Of a stretch of DNA of 64,000 nt, positions 14,886 to 22,757 are shown piece after piece. Each line of letters begins with the position of its first letter. Within the stretch, counting starts at the first letter, position 1. The stretch comes from Phycicoccus avicenniae_A (GTDB lineage: Bacteria; Actinomycetota; Actinomycetes; Actinomycetales; Dermatophilaceae), in contig NZ_JBNVZV010000010.1 of the NCBI RefSeq assembly GCF_050496545.1, forward strand, positions 62,001 to 126,000, read 5' to 3'. The notes beneath the pieces were generated by a model. That model was not told the DNA's origin and searched no databases. It worked only from the letters and a program-made list of their open reading frames with translations. Position numbers and translations under genes: made by a program.

Positions 14886-15048
14886 GTCGCGCTCCTCCGT
14901 CGGCGTCCGTCCCCATCGTGCCGAGCCCACCCGACCGGGGACGAGGGCCGGTGCCTTACGGATCGCTTACGGCGCGACCATCGACCTCGGCCCCGCCCGG
15001 GTGCGACACTCCTCTCGGCGCGGAGGGCGCCGACGAGAGGGGGATCCG

Positions 15049-16062
15049 GTGTTCCGGAAGGTCAACGAGTTCCGCAGGTACATGAAGAACCGCGACGCGA
15101 TGGCCGCCGCGCTCGTGCCCGACGAGGCCGTCGTCGCGGACGCACCGATGCCCGGCCTCGCACCGGCGATGGAGGCCGCCGTCGCGGGCGACCACGCACC
15201 CGCCGCCGACCTGCTCGCGTCCACCCATCGTCGTCGGGCGTGGGACGACCGCAGCCACGCCGTCGACCTCCTCGCGCGGATGTCCCTGCGCACGCCGCAG
15301 TGGCTGGACGCGTGGGAGACCGAGGCCGGCCCCGACGACCCCGCCCCGCTCGTCGTGCGCTCGGCGCTCGGGCTGAACAGCGCGTGGGAGCACCGCACCC
15401 GCGAGCGCGCCGAGAACGTCTCGCAGGAGCAGTTCAAGGCCTTCCACGCGACGCTCGGCGACACCACCGACACCCTCCAGCGCGCCGTCGACCGCACCGA
15501 CGACGACCCCGAGCCGTGGCGGCTGGGGCTCATCCACGCGCGCGGGCTGGAGGCCCCGCCGGAGGTCTGGCAGGGCTACGTCAGCGCACTGCGCGAGATC
15601 GACCCGTGGCACCACGGCGGCCTGCGCGCGGCCCTCGAGCTGCAGACGGCCAAGTGGTTCGGGTCGCACGAGCAGGCCTACGACGTCGCGTTCGGCCTCG
15701 CGGCCGAGGCGCCGGCCGACTCGCGCGTCCGCACCCTGCCGCTCGACGCGGTCTTCGAGCACGCGGTCGCCGACGGCGCCGAGGACGTCGCCCGGGCCGG
15801 GCGGGCCGAGGAGGCCATCGCCCTGACGACGGGCTGGCTGGCGCAGGCCGACCCCGAGCGCTACCACGTCGTCGCCGTCCACCGGGGAGTCCTCGCCGCC
15901 ACCTTGATGCTGCTCGGCCGCTTCGACGAGTCCTTCGACGAGTTCGTCGCCCTGGGCCCGCACGCGACCCGCTACCCCTGGGGCTACTGGGCCGACGACC
16001 CGCGCGAGGGCTTCCTGCGCTTCCGGAGCGCCGTGTCCGTCAAGGCGGCAGGGCGGAAGTGA
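15049..16062 (+). CDS. TPR-like helical protein (unknown function)
   Basis: A 337-residue, acidic, almost entirely alpha-helical protein. Helix pairs such as DLLARMSLRTPQWLDAWETE and EEAIALTTGWLAQADPERYH suggest a TPR-like solenoid, but no catalytic motif is visible. The GTG at 15049 is preceded by GAGGGGG at good spacing. Its stop overlaps the GTG of the next gene (GTGA), making it the first gene of a coupled three-gene operon that ends with a DUF4241 gene. I do not recognise a named family. Confidence 0.7.
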   Translation: MFRKVNEFRRYMKNRDAMAAALVPDEAVVADAPMPGLAPAMEAAVAGDHAPAADLLASTHRRRAWDDRSHAVDLLARMSLRTPQWLDAWETEAGPDDPAPLVVRSALGLNSAWEHRTRERAENVSQEQFKAFHATLGDTTDTLQRAVDRTDDDPEPWRLGLIHARGLEAPPEVWQGYVSALREIDPWHHGGLRAALELQTAKWFGSHEQAYDVAFGLAAEAPADSRVRTLPLDAVFEHAVADGAEDVARAGRAEEAIALTTGWLAQADPERYHVVAVHRGVLAATLMLLGRFDESFDEFVALGPHATRYPWGYWADDPREGFLRFRSAVSVKAAGRK

Positions 16063-16811
16063 CCGCGCGCCTCGTCCTCGCGGTGGGCGAGCACGCGGGG
16101 GTCGCCGAGCGGGCACGGTGGGCCCGCACCCCCGTGCGCGTCGTCGGGTCCCCGGCGCCCGGATGGGTGTGGGTCCTGCCCGATGCCCCGACCACCGCCC
16201 TCGACCGCGCGGCCGAGGAGACGAGCGAGCACGGGGACTCGCTTCTGCTCAGCGTCGGCGAGTGGCGCTCGGAGCTGCAGGTGTGGCGGCGCGAGCAGCG
16301 GGTCCTCGTCCTGGGCTGGGAGCCCGGCGGCGCCTCCGGGCTGGAGCGCGAGCCGGCGGTCGCCGCGGCCGAGGTGCTGGCCGCGGTCGTGTCCGGGGTC
16401 GACGTCCGCGCCCTCGCCCTCCTCCTCTCGGGACCCCGGTCCGGGACCGGCGCGTGGCGTGACCTCGTCGAGCACCTCCGGCTGCCGCTGCCGCCCGGCT
16501 TCCCGGACACCCCCGCCGGCGATCTGCTCCCCGGCCTCGGCGAGCGGGTCAGCACCACCGGCCTGCTCGAGGCGGCCGGTGTCGACGAGGACGTCCGCTG
16601 GGTGCGCGGCTTCCTCCGGTGGTTCTCCTGGGCGTTGCTCGCGATAGCGGCGGCCATCAGCTTCGTGGCCGTTGGCGTCAAGGGGTCGCCCGTGAACCTG
16701 GCCGTGGGGCTCGCCTTCCTCGCGGTCCTGGGGTGGTGGGTCCTGCGGTACCGCGCTCGACGCACCGCCGCCGACCACTCCCACGACGAGCGCACGGAGG
16801 TGCACCCGTGA
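16059..16811 (+). CDS. Membrane-anchored protein of unknown function
   Basis: A 250-residue protein. Residues 1-185 are soluble with alternating strands and helices (ARLVLAVGEHAGVAE at the start, and a Trp-rich GWVWVLPD and RSELQVWRREQRVLVLGW region). Two transmembrane helices follow near the C-terminus (FSWALLAIAAAISFVAVGV and LAVGLAFLAVLGWWVL), then a short basic tail. It overlaps both neighbours by GTGA, so all three genes are made together. No family was recognised. Confidence 0.65.
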   Translation: MTARLVLAVGEHAGVAERARWARTPVRVVGSPAPGWVWVLPDAPTTALDRAAEETSEHGDSLLLSVGEWRSELQVWRREQRVLVLGWEPGGASGLEREPAVAAAEVLAAVVSGVDVRALALLLSGPRSGTGAWRDLVEHLRLPLPPGFPDTPAGDLLPGLGERVSTTGLLEAAGVDEDVRWVRGFLRWFSWALLAIAAAISFVAVGVKGSPVNLAVGLAFLAVLGWWVLRYRARRTAADHSHDERTEVHP

Positions 16812-17626
16812 CCGATCTTCCTCCCGCACAGTCCCTTCCCGACCCCGACGGCGCCCTGTGGTGGCGGAAGCGCGCCCGATGGATGTACGCCGCCGTCCTC
16901 GACGGTGAGCTCGCCGACCACCAGGGCCCCACCGTCGCCAGGCACCGGCTCGAGCGCGAGCGGGTCGGGCGGATCTCGCTGCCCGGCGGGCTGCTGGTCG
17001 CCGCCGACCCCTACGTGATGGATGCCGAGCCGGCGCCGTTCGTGCAGGCCCTCGGCGCCGAGGAGGCCGACGTCGTCGCCGTGCGGGCGCTCGTCGGGGA
17101 GGACCACGAGCGGGTGGCGGCCCTCGTGCTCGTCGCGGGCCCCGGCCCGGTCGTCGACTGGCGGATGGCCACGCTCCCCGGGCAGGATCCGTCGACCCTG
17201 GGCGACGAGGAGTTCCTCGGCTACGGCGTCGACGCGGGCACCGGGTCCTTCGGCAGCCCCGACGCGATGCGGGTGGCCGGCCGCGTCCTCGCCGAGGACG
17301 AGGGGATGCTCGAGGACCCTTTGTCGCAGAGGCTGTTCGAGGACGGCATCGGCACCCGGAGCGCGGCCGTCGCCGCGCCCGAGCCGGGCGCCGAGCCCGT
17401 GGCGATCTGCTCCTCGGGCTGGGGTGACGGGGTGTACCCGACGTGGCTCGGGTCCGACGCGTCCGGCATCGTCGTCGTCGCGGTCACCGACTTCCTCCTG
17501 ACCGGCGACCCGTACGCGAGCTCGCCGGAGGACCAGCCGCAGGACCCGCCGCCGACGGCTCCCGAGCCCGAGGCCGCCGACGGCGAGCCGCGAGTGCCGT
17601 TCTGGCAGAAGTGGTTCGGCTCCTGA
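16808..17626 (+). CDS. DUF4241 family protein
   Basis: A 272-residue protein with the marks of DUF4241: an N-terminal strand-rich half, then GYGVDAGTGSFGSPDAM, and the characteristic ICSSGWGDGVYPTWLGSDASG followed by VVVAVTDF. The C-terminus is a proline/glutamate-rich linker ending in an aromatic-basic tip (FWQKWFGS). DUF4241 proteins have no known activity and are often found near immunity or toxin genes; no toxin is evident here. The GTG at 16808 overlaps the previous stop. Confidence 0.75.
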   Translation: MTDLPPAQSLPDPDGALWWRKRARWMYAAVLDGELADHQGPTVARHRLERERVGRISLPGGLLVAADPYVMDAEPAPFVQALGAEEADVVAVRALVGEDHERVAALVLVAGPGPVVDWRMATLPGQDPSTLGDEEFLGYGVDAGTGSFGSPDAMRVAGRVLAEDEGMLEDPLSQRLFEDGIGTRSAAVAAPEPGAEPVAICSSGWGDGVYPTWLGSDASGIVVVAVTDFLLTGDPYASSPEDQPQDPPPTAPEPEAADGEPRVPFWQKWFGS

Positions 17627-17634
17627 CGCAGGGG

Positions 17635-18330
17635 TCACTCGTCGAGGAACGTCCGGACCGCCCGGATGAACTGCTCGGGCTCGGTGGCGTGCACGAGGTG
17701 CCCGGCGTCGATGACCGTCAACCGGCCGACCGGCAGCACACGCACGAGCTCGCGGACGTGTTCCTGCGGGACGTGGCTGGTCTCCCCGCCACCGATGACG
17801 AGGGTGGGCGCAGCGACCCGCCGCAGCACCTCACCCCATCCGGGGTCGGGGTCGTCGATCTCCGGGCGCACCTGCTCGACGACGGCCCAGTCGAACGGCA
17901 GCCCACCCTCCGGCCGGGCCGGTGGCGCCGGCGTACGCCGGTGCGGGACACCGACGTCCTCGAGGACGAGGCGGCGCACCAGCGCCGGTCGCTCGGCCGC
18001 CAACCGGCACGCGACGAGCCCGCCGAGCGAGTGGCCGACGAGGTCGACGGCCGGCTCGCCGAGCGCGTCGAGCAGTCCGACGACGTCGGCGGCCATCAGG
18101 GCGATGGAGTACGTGCCCGGGCGGTCGCTGCCGCCGTGGCCGCGCAGGTCGACGGCGTGCGTGGTGCGGTCACTGGAGAGGTCGGCCGTCACGACGTCCC
18201 AGTCGCGCGCGGTCATCCCCGTGCCGGGCAGCAGGACGACCGGCCGCGCACCGCTCGCCGTCGCCGGCCGGCGCACGACGTGCGAGAGGTGCACTCCCCC
18301 GCCGACGTCGACCCGCTCCACGCTCACCAT
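17635..18330 (-). CDS. Alpha/beta hydrolase
   Basis: A 231-residue single-domain hydrolase. The oxyanion region is VVLLPGTGMTARDWD, the nucleophile elbow is VGHSLGGLVA, and the C-terminal histidine lies in DAGHLVHATEP. The acid residue is probably in the VIGGGETSHVP loop region. The compact lid and size fit esterases, haloperoxidase-like proteins or C-C hydrolases such as MenH, but nothing decides among them. The ATG at 18330 matches the family start. Its stop lies 8 bp from the convergent DUF4241 gene. Confidence 0.88.
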   Translation of the reverse strand: MVSVERVDVGGGVHLSHVVRRPATASGARPVVLLPGTGMTARDWDVVTADLSSDRTTHAVDLRGHGGSDRPGTYSIALMAADVVGLLDALGEPAVDLVGHSLGGLVACRLAAERPALVRRLVLEDVGVPHRRTPAPPARPEGGLPFDWAVVEQVRPEIDDPDPGWGEVLRRVAAPTLVIGGGETSHVPQEHVRELVRVLPVGRLTVIDAGHLVHATEPEQFIRAVRTFLDE

Positions 18331-18398
18331 CCCCCGACCCTGCTCGACGCGGCGGGCATCGGCAAGGGTTTCCGCCACGGGCGGACGCCGTATCGGGG

Positions 18399-18404
18399 CA
18401 GGAT
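18399..18404 (+). promoter_or_regulatory. -10-like hexamer CAGGAT
   Basis: CAGGAT ends 6 nt before the ATG at 18411. Confidence 0.35.
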
Positions 18405-18410
18405 GGCCCG

Positions 18411-18698
18411 ATGGACGACGAGGTCGAGGTCAGCGCGATGGCGATCAACGTGAGCGTGCCGGAGCGCCTGCAGTGGAACGACACCCGACGTGGTGAGGAG
18501 TTCCTGCTGACCACCCTCAACGTCCGGATGCTCCCCGACGGCACGCTCGCCGCCAAGGCCTACGGGCGCCCCACGGCCGGCGGGCGCGGGGCGTACACCT
18601 CGTTCCGCCTCCCCGACTCGCTCGAGCTGGCCGCCCTCGTCGAGGCCGCCGCCACCGAGGCCGCGGCCAAGTGGTCGGCCCACCGCGGCCTCGCCTGA
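18411..18698 (+). CDS. Small conserved-looking protein of unknown function
   Basis: A 95-residue protein with an acidic start (MDDEVEVSAMAINVSVPERL), a central beta segment and a helical Ala/Glu-rich end. It has a clean coding composition and a -10-like hexamer 6 nt before the ATG. I recognise no family. It is divergent from the hydrolase at 17635-18330 and faces a repeat-rich convergent junction. Confidence 0.6.
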   Translation: MDDEVEVSAMAINVSVPERLQWNDTRRGEEFLLTTLNVRMLPDGTLAAKAYGRPTAGGRGAYTSFRLPDSLELAALVEAAATEAAAKWSAHRGLA

Positions 18699-18731
18699 CG
18701 AGACCCGCGCGGACGGCCGGGACGGCGTCGG

Positions 18732-18839
18732 GAGCTTCTGCGTCATCACGGTGATGGCGTGGATGTTGGCCCGCGACGCGGATGCATCCGCGTCCGCGTG
18801 GAGTTTCCGCGTCGTCACGGTGACGGCGTGGAAAGTCGC
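18732..18839. repeat. Palindromic repeats at a convergent junction
   Basis: Two imperfect direct copies of a 39-bp unit (18732-18770 and 18801-18839) each contain a dyad, CATCAC-G-GTGATG or CGTCAC-G-GTGACG. The two copies differ by compensating changes that keep the pairing. Between them lies the perfect 20-bp palindrome GACGCGGATGCATCCGCGTC (18775-18794). The cluster fills the gap between two convergent genes and probably serves as a bidirectional terminator or a REP-like element. Confidence 0.65.
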
Positions 18840-18842
18840 CGC

Positions 18843-20159
18843 TCAGTCGTCGAGGAGGTGCGCGACGTGGGCGTTGGTGAAGAGGCGCGTCGGGTCGAGG
18901 CGGTCGCGGACGGCGCGGTAGTCGTCGAAGCGGGGGTAGAGGCCGCGCAGCCGCTCGGCGCCGAGGGTGTGGACCTTGCCCCAGTGCGGGCGGCCCTCGT
19001 GCTCGGCGACGATCGCCTCGAACACGGCGAAGAGGCGGCGCGGGTCCATTCGGTGGTACTGGTGCACGGCCACGTAGGCGTTCTCGCGCTCGTACGCGGT
19101 GGAGAGCCAGACGTCGTCGGCGCCGACGAAACGCACCTCGACGGGGAAGGGCACCGGCTCACTGCTGCGCTCGAACCAGGCGCGCAGCTCCTCGAGCACC
19201 GGCACGACCGACGCGCGCGGCACGGCGTACTCGGACTCGACGAAGCGCACCTCGCGCGAGGAGCAGAAGACCTTCCAGGAGTCGTCGGCGAACTCGCGGG
19301 CCCCGAGGACGTTGGCGCTCACCCGGTTCACCCGCTGCGTCGCTGCGGGCACGCGGGTCAGCACGCGGTTGACGCCCTCGAACAGCCGGTTGGCCAGCAG
19401 GTCGTCGTCTAGCCGTGCCCTCCACGCCGGCAGGGGTCCCGGCCCCTTCCCCGGCCCGACCCGGTCGTTGCGCTTCACGAGCGCGCGGTCGGTGTGCGGG
19501 AACCAGTGCATGTCGAGGTGGTCGTGCGCGTCGGCGAGCTCGTGGATGCCGACCAGCGTCTCGCTGAACGACTCCCCCGACTCGCGGGCGTGCAGCCGGA
19601 AGGACGGCACGCACTGCAGCTCGACCTCGACGACGACCCCGAGCGCCCCGAGCCCCACCCGCGCCGCTTGGAACACCTCCGGCGACTCCTCGGCCGAGCA
19701 GCGCAGCACCGAGCCATCCGCAGTCACCATGGTCAGCCCGCACACTGCCGCCGCGATGCCCTGCAGCCGCACCCCCGTGCCGTGCGTCCCCGTCGCGATG
19801 GCCCCGCTGATCGTCTGCCGGTCGATGTCGCCGAGGTTCGGCAGCGCGAGCCCGAGCGCCTGCAGCGCCGGGTTCAGCTGGTGCAGAGGCGTTCCCGCGG
19901 CGACGCGCACCCGCATCCGTTCACGGTCGACGCCGAGCACGCCGCGCAGACCGTCGATCCGCAGCAGCACGCCGTCGGTCGCCACGAGCGGTGTGAACGA
20001 GTGGCCGGTGCCGGCCACCCGCAGCGTCAGCCCGCGCTCCCCCGCCGCCGTCACGGCGCCGATGACGCCCTCGACGGTCGCCACGTCGGTGACGAGCGCG
20101 GGGTGTGCGACGACGTTGCCGCCCCAGTTCCGCCAGGTCGTGCCGGTCGCACCGCTCAT
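18843..20159 (-). CDS. D-arabinono-1,4-lactone oxidase family FAD protein
   Basis: A 438-residue VAO-type flavoprotein. The PCMH FAD domain (residues about 10-180) shows RVAGTGHSFTPLVATDG and GDIDRQTISGAIATGTHGTG. The C-terminal ALO domain follows, with HMDPRRLFAVFEAIV, GRPHWGKVHTL and DRLDPTRLFTN. Such enzymes oxidise aldonolactones, sugar alcohols or related polyols. The ATG at 20159 overlaps the stop of the upstream PLP-fold gene (ATGA); this coupled gene pair is common in actinobacteria, so the two proteins may act on one pathway. The substrate is not known. Confidence 0.9.
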   Translation of the reverse strand: MSGATGTTWRNWGGNVVAHPALVTDVATVEGVIGAVTAAGERGLTLRVAGTGHSFTPLVATDGVLLRIDGLRGVLGVDRERMRVRVAAGTPLHQLNPALQALGLALPNLGDIDRQTISGAIATGTHGTGVRLQGIAAAVCGLTMVTADGSVLRCSAEESPEVFQAARVGLGALGVVVEVELQCVPSFRLHARESGESFSETLVGIHELADAHDHLDMHWFPHTDRALVKRNDRVGPGKGPGPLPAWRARLDDDLLANRLFEGVNRVLTRVPAATQRVNRVSANVLGAREFADDSWKVFCSSREVRFVESEYAVPRASVVPVLEELRAWFERSSEPVPFPVEVRFVGADDVWLSTAYERENAYVAVHQYHRMDPRRLFAVFEAIVAEHEGRPHWGKVHTLGAERLRGLYPRFDDYRAVRDRLDPTRLFTNAHVAHLLDD

Positions 20160-21322
20160 CCCCAGTTCCGCCCCTCGCCACGGTAGGTCGGCACCGTGTC
20201 GACGAGCTCGCCGCCGCGCACCAGGTGCAGCGCGTCGAAGCGCTCGAGCAGCTCGCCCGCCTTGGCCCCCCGCATCCACACCCGGTCGCCGATGCCGAGC
20301 CGCTCGACGCCCTCGCCCTCGACCGGGGTCTGCACCTCACCGGCCGCCTCGCTCCTCAACAGCGACCAGCCGCGCCGTACCGGCGACGGCACCCGCGACC
20401 ACCCCGGCTCGCCGCTGGCCACGTACCCACCCCCGAACGCCGTGACGATGCCCCGCGCCGGCCGGCGCACGACGTCGAGCGCGTAGGCCATCGCGGGGCG
20501 CGGGGAGAAGGCGTCGTAGCCGTCGAAGAGCGTGGAGGCGTAGAGGCCGGACCCCGCGGCGAGCTCGGTGACCGCGGTGTCGGACCCGAAGGTGTGCAGG
20601 CTCCCGGTGCCGCCGCCGTTGACGAAGCGAAGGTCGGCCTCGGTGCGCACCGCCTCCACCACGGCGGCCCGTCGCTGCACCAGCTCGGCCACCGAGCGCT
20701 TCTTGAGCAGCCGCACCGCGGGCGAGTCCGGCAGGCCGGCCACCTGGGCGTCGTAGAACATCACGCCGCGTACGTCGAGCCCGACGCCGAGCGCGGCCCG
20801 CACCACGGCCAGTGCCTGCGCCGGCGTGCGCGTGGGCGAGCGCCGCACCCCCAGGTGCGCCGGACCGACCCGCACCGAGGCGTCGACGTCCAGCGCCACC
20901 CCGAGCCCGCGCACCCCGTCACCGAGGGCGTCCCGCAGGAACCGCACGTGCTCGACCGAGTCGACGGTCACCGTCACCTCGCGCCGGAGCTCCTCGGACG
21001 AGCCCACCGCCCGCAGCGCGGCGACGTCGGCCGACGGGTAGGCCACGTAGACGTCCCGCACCCCGGCGCCCGCGAGCCACACCGCCTCACCGACCGCGTA
21101 GGCCATCACCCCGGAGAACCCGGGCCGGGCCAGCACGTCAGAGAGGACCCACCGGCAGCGCAGCGACTTCGACGCCACCCGGATCGGCCGGACGCCCGCC
21201 CGCCGCACGAGGTCGGCGGCGTTGGCCTCGTAGGCGTCGAGGTCGAGGACGACGAGCGGTGCCGGCAGGCCGGCCGTCGCGGCGTCCCAGCCGGCGGTCA
21301 CGGCATCGGAGACGTGGTCCAC
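20156..21322 (-). CDS. PLP-dependent amino acid deaminase/aldolase (alanine-racemase-like barrel)
   Basis: A 388-residue fold-type III PLP enzyme. It begins LVVLDLDAYEANAADLVRR, and the Schiff-base lysine is in IRVASKSLRC. FVNGGGTGSLHTFGSD and TELAAGSGLYASTLFDGYD form the PLP phosphate and metal site of the D-threonine aldolase/D-serine dehydratase-like group. Its stop overlaps the start of the lactone oxidase gene. Reaction and substrate cannot be fixed by sequence; a deaminase or aldolase acting on a D-configured hydroxy amino acid is the usual guess. It is transcribed divergently from the MFS gene 28 bp away. Confidence 0.85.
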   Translation of the reverse strand: MDHVSDAVTAGWDAATAGLPAPLVVLDLDAYEANAADLVRRAGVRPIRVASKSLRCRWVLSDVLARPGFSGVMAYAVGEAVWLAGAGVRDVYVAYPSADVAALRAVGSSEELRREVTVTVDSVEHVRFLRDALGDGVRGLGVALDVDASVRVGPAHLGVRRSPTRTPAQALAVVRAALGVGLDVRGVMFYDAQVAGLPDSPAVRLLKKRSVAELVQRRAAVVEAVRTEADLRFVNGGGTGSLHTFGSDTAVTELAAGSGLYASTLFDGYDAFSPRPAMAYALDVVRRPARGIVTAFGGGYVASGEPGWSRVPSPVRRGWSLLRSEAAGEVQTPVEGEGVERLGIGDRVWMRGAKAGELLERFDALHLVRGGELVDTVPTYRGEGRNWG

Positions 21323-21350
21323 AGCCCGACCCTAGTGCGACGATGGGCCG

Positions 21351-22676
21351 GTGACCGAGGACCTCGAGGAGTTCGTCGGGGACCGGACCCGCGGCCCACG
21401 CACCCTCCCCCACCGCGCCTGGCTCGTCGCCGCGGTCACCCTCGCCGCGCTCGTCGCCGCCGCGGCCTTCCGCTCCTCCACGGGCGTGCTCCTCGAGCCG
21501 GTCGAGTCCGAGTTCGGCTGGAGCCGCGCCACCACCTCGGGCGCGGTCAGCCTCAACCTCGTCCTCTACGGCCTGACCGCCCCGTTCGCCGCCGCGTTCA
21601 TGGAGCGCTTCGGCGTGCGCCGCACCGTGGCCGTCGCCCTCGTCGTCGTCGGTGTCTCGAGCGGCCTCACCACCGTGATGACCTCCGCGTGGCAGCTCTG
21701 GCTGCTGTGGGGCGTCTTCATCGGCATCGGCACCGGCGCGATGGCCCTCGTGCTCGGTGCGGTCGTGGCCAACCGGTGGTTCGAGCGGCACCGCGGCCTA
21801 ATCACCGGCATCTTCTCGGCGGCCAACGCCACCGGCCAGCTCGTCTTCCTCCCGGTCATCGCCCGGGCCGCCGACGGGCCGGGGTGGCGCTGGGCGGCGG
21901 GCATCGTCGCCGTCCTCGCCCTGCTCGTCGCCGTGCTCGTGTCACTGCTCCTCCTCGACCACCCGCGCGACCGCGGCCTGCTCCCCTACGGCGCCGATCC
22001 TGCTGCCCCGGCCCCGATGGCCGCCGCCTCCACCGAGCCACCGGCCCGCCGCGCCGTCCGCACCCTGACGAAGGTCTCGCGGTCGTGGACGTTCTGGGCG
22101 CTCGTGCTGACCTTCTGGGTCTGCGGCTGGTCGACGAACGGCATCATCCAGACCCACTTCGTCCCCGCCGCCCACGACCACGGGATGCCGGCCACCACGG
22201 CCGCCGGCCTGCTCGCCGTCGTCGGGATCTTCGACATCGCGGGGACGATCGGCTCCGGCTGGCTCACCGACAAGGTCGACCCGCGCCTGCTGCTCGCCGG
22301 CTACTACCTCGGCCGCGGGGTGTCGCTGCTCGCCCTCGACGCCGTCCTGGCGCCCGGAGTCGAGCCCGGCATGTGGGTGTTCATCGTGTTCTACGGGCTC
22401 GATTGGGTGGCCACCGTGCCGCCGACGGTCGCGTTGTGCCGCACGCACTTCGGGCTCACGGACTCGGGCGTCGTGTTCGGTTGGGTGTTCGCGTCGCACA
22501 TGGTCGGCGCCGGGGTGGGAGCGAGCGTCGCCGGCTGGGTGCGCACCGCGCAGGGCGACTACCACTGGGCGTGGCTCGGGGCGGCCGTCCTGTGCTTCGC
22601 CGCCGTGGCCATCGCGCTGAGCATCCCCAGGAAGCCCGTGCGCGAGCAGGAGCCCGTGCTCACCCCGCTCTCGTGA
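21351..22676 (+). CDS. MFS transporter
   Basis: A 441-residue major facilitator with about twelve hydrophobic segments. The first helix ends near FRSSTGVLLEPVESEFGWSR, a segment typical of the oxalate/formate and monocarboxylate-like MFS group. Loop 2-3 has the motif ERFGVRRTVAV, and the second half starts SWTFWALVLTFWVCGWSTNG. A matching cytoplasmic motif is GSGWLTDKVDPRLLLAGYY. The GTG at 21351 is used. The substrate is probably an organic anion (inference). Transcription ends at the hairpin at 22701-22750. Confidence 0.9.
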   Translation: MTEDLEEFVGDRTRGPRTLPHRAWLVAAVTLAALVAAAAFRSSTGVLLEPVESEFGWSRATTSGAVSLNLVLYGLTAPFAAAFMERFGVRRTVAVALVVVGVSSGLTTVMTSAWQLWLLWGVFIGIGTGAMALVLGAVVANRWFERHRGLITGIFSAANATGQLVFLPVIARAADGPGWRWAAGIVAVLALLVAVLVSLLLLDHPRDRGLLPYGADPAAPAPMAAASTEPPARRAVRTLTKVSRSWTFWALVLTFWVCGWSTNGIIQTHFVPAAHDHGMPATTAAGLLAVVGIFDIAGTIGSGWLTDKVDPRLLLAGYYLGRGVSLLALDAVLAPGVEPGMWVFIVFYGLDWVATVPPTVALCRTHFGLTDSGVVFGWVFASHMVGAGVGASVAGWVRTAQGDYHWAWLGAAVLCFAAVAIALSIPRKPVREQEPVLTPLS

Positions 22677-22700
22677 CCTCCCTGCCGCCCCTCCTCCTCG

Positions 22701-22750
22701 GAGTCGAGTGCGCAGGTGGTCGCCGAGGCAGCCACTTCCGCACTCGACTC
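22701..22750. terminator. Bidirectional hairpin of the GAGTCGAGTGCG repeat family
   Basis: GAGTCGAGTGCG (22701-22712) and CGCACTCGACTC (22739-22750) pair perfectly over 12 bp. An inner AGGTGG/CCACTT stem helps. It lies between convergent genes. The right arm, read on the minus strand, shares GAGTCGAGTGCGGAAGTGGC exactly with the repeat at 42448-42467. Confidence 0.7.
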
Positions 22751-22757
22751 GGGGTGG

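Noticed and set aside
17635..18330. Assignment of this hydrolase as MenH
   Set aside because: Size fits, but the location outside the men cluster and the lack of specific residues leave it unproven; called only as a hydrolase.
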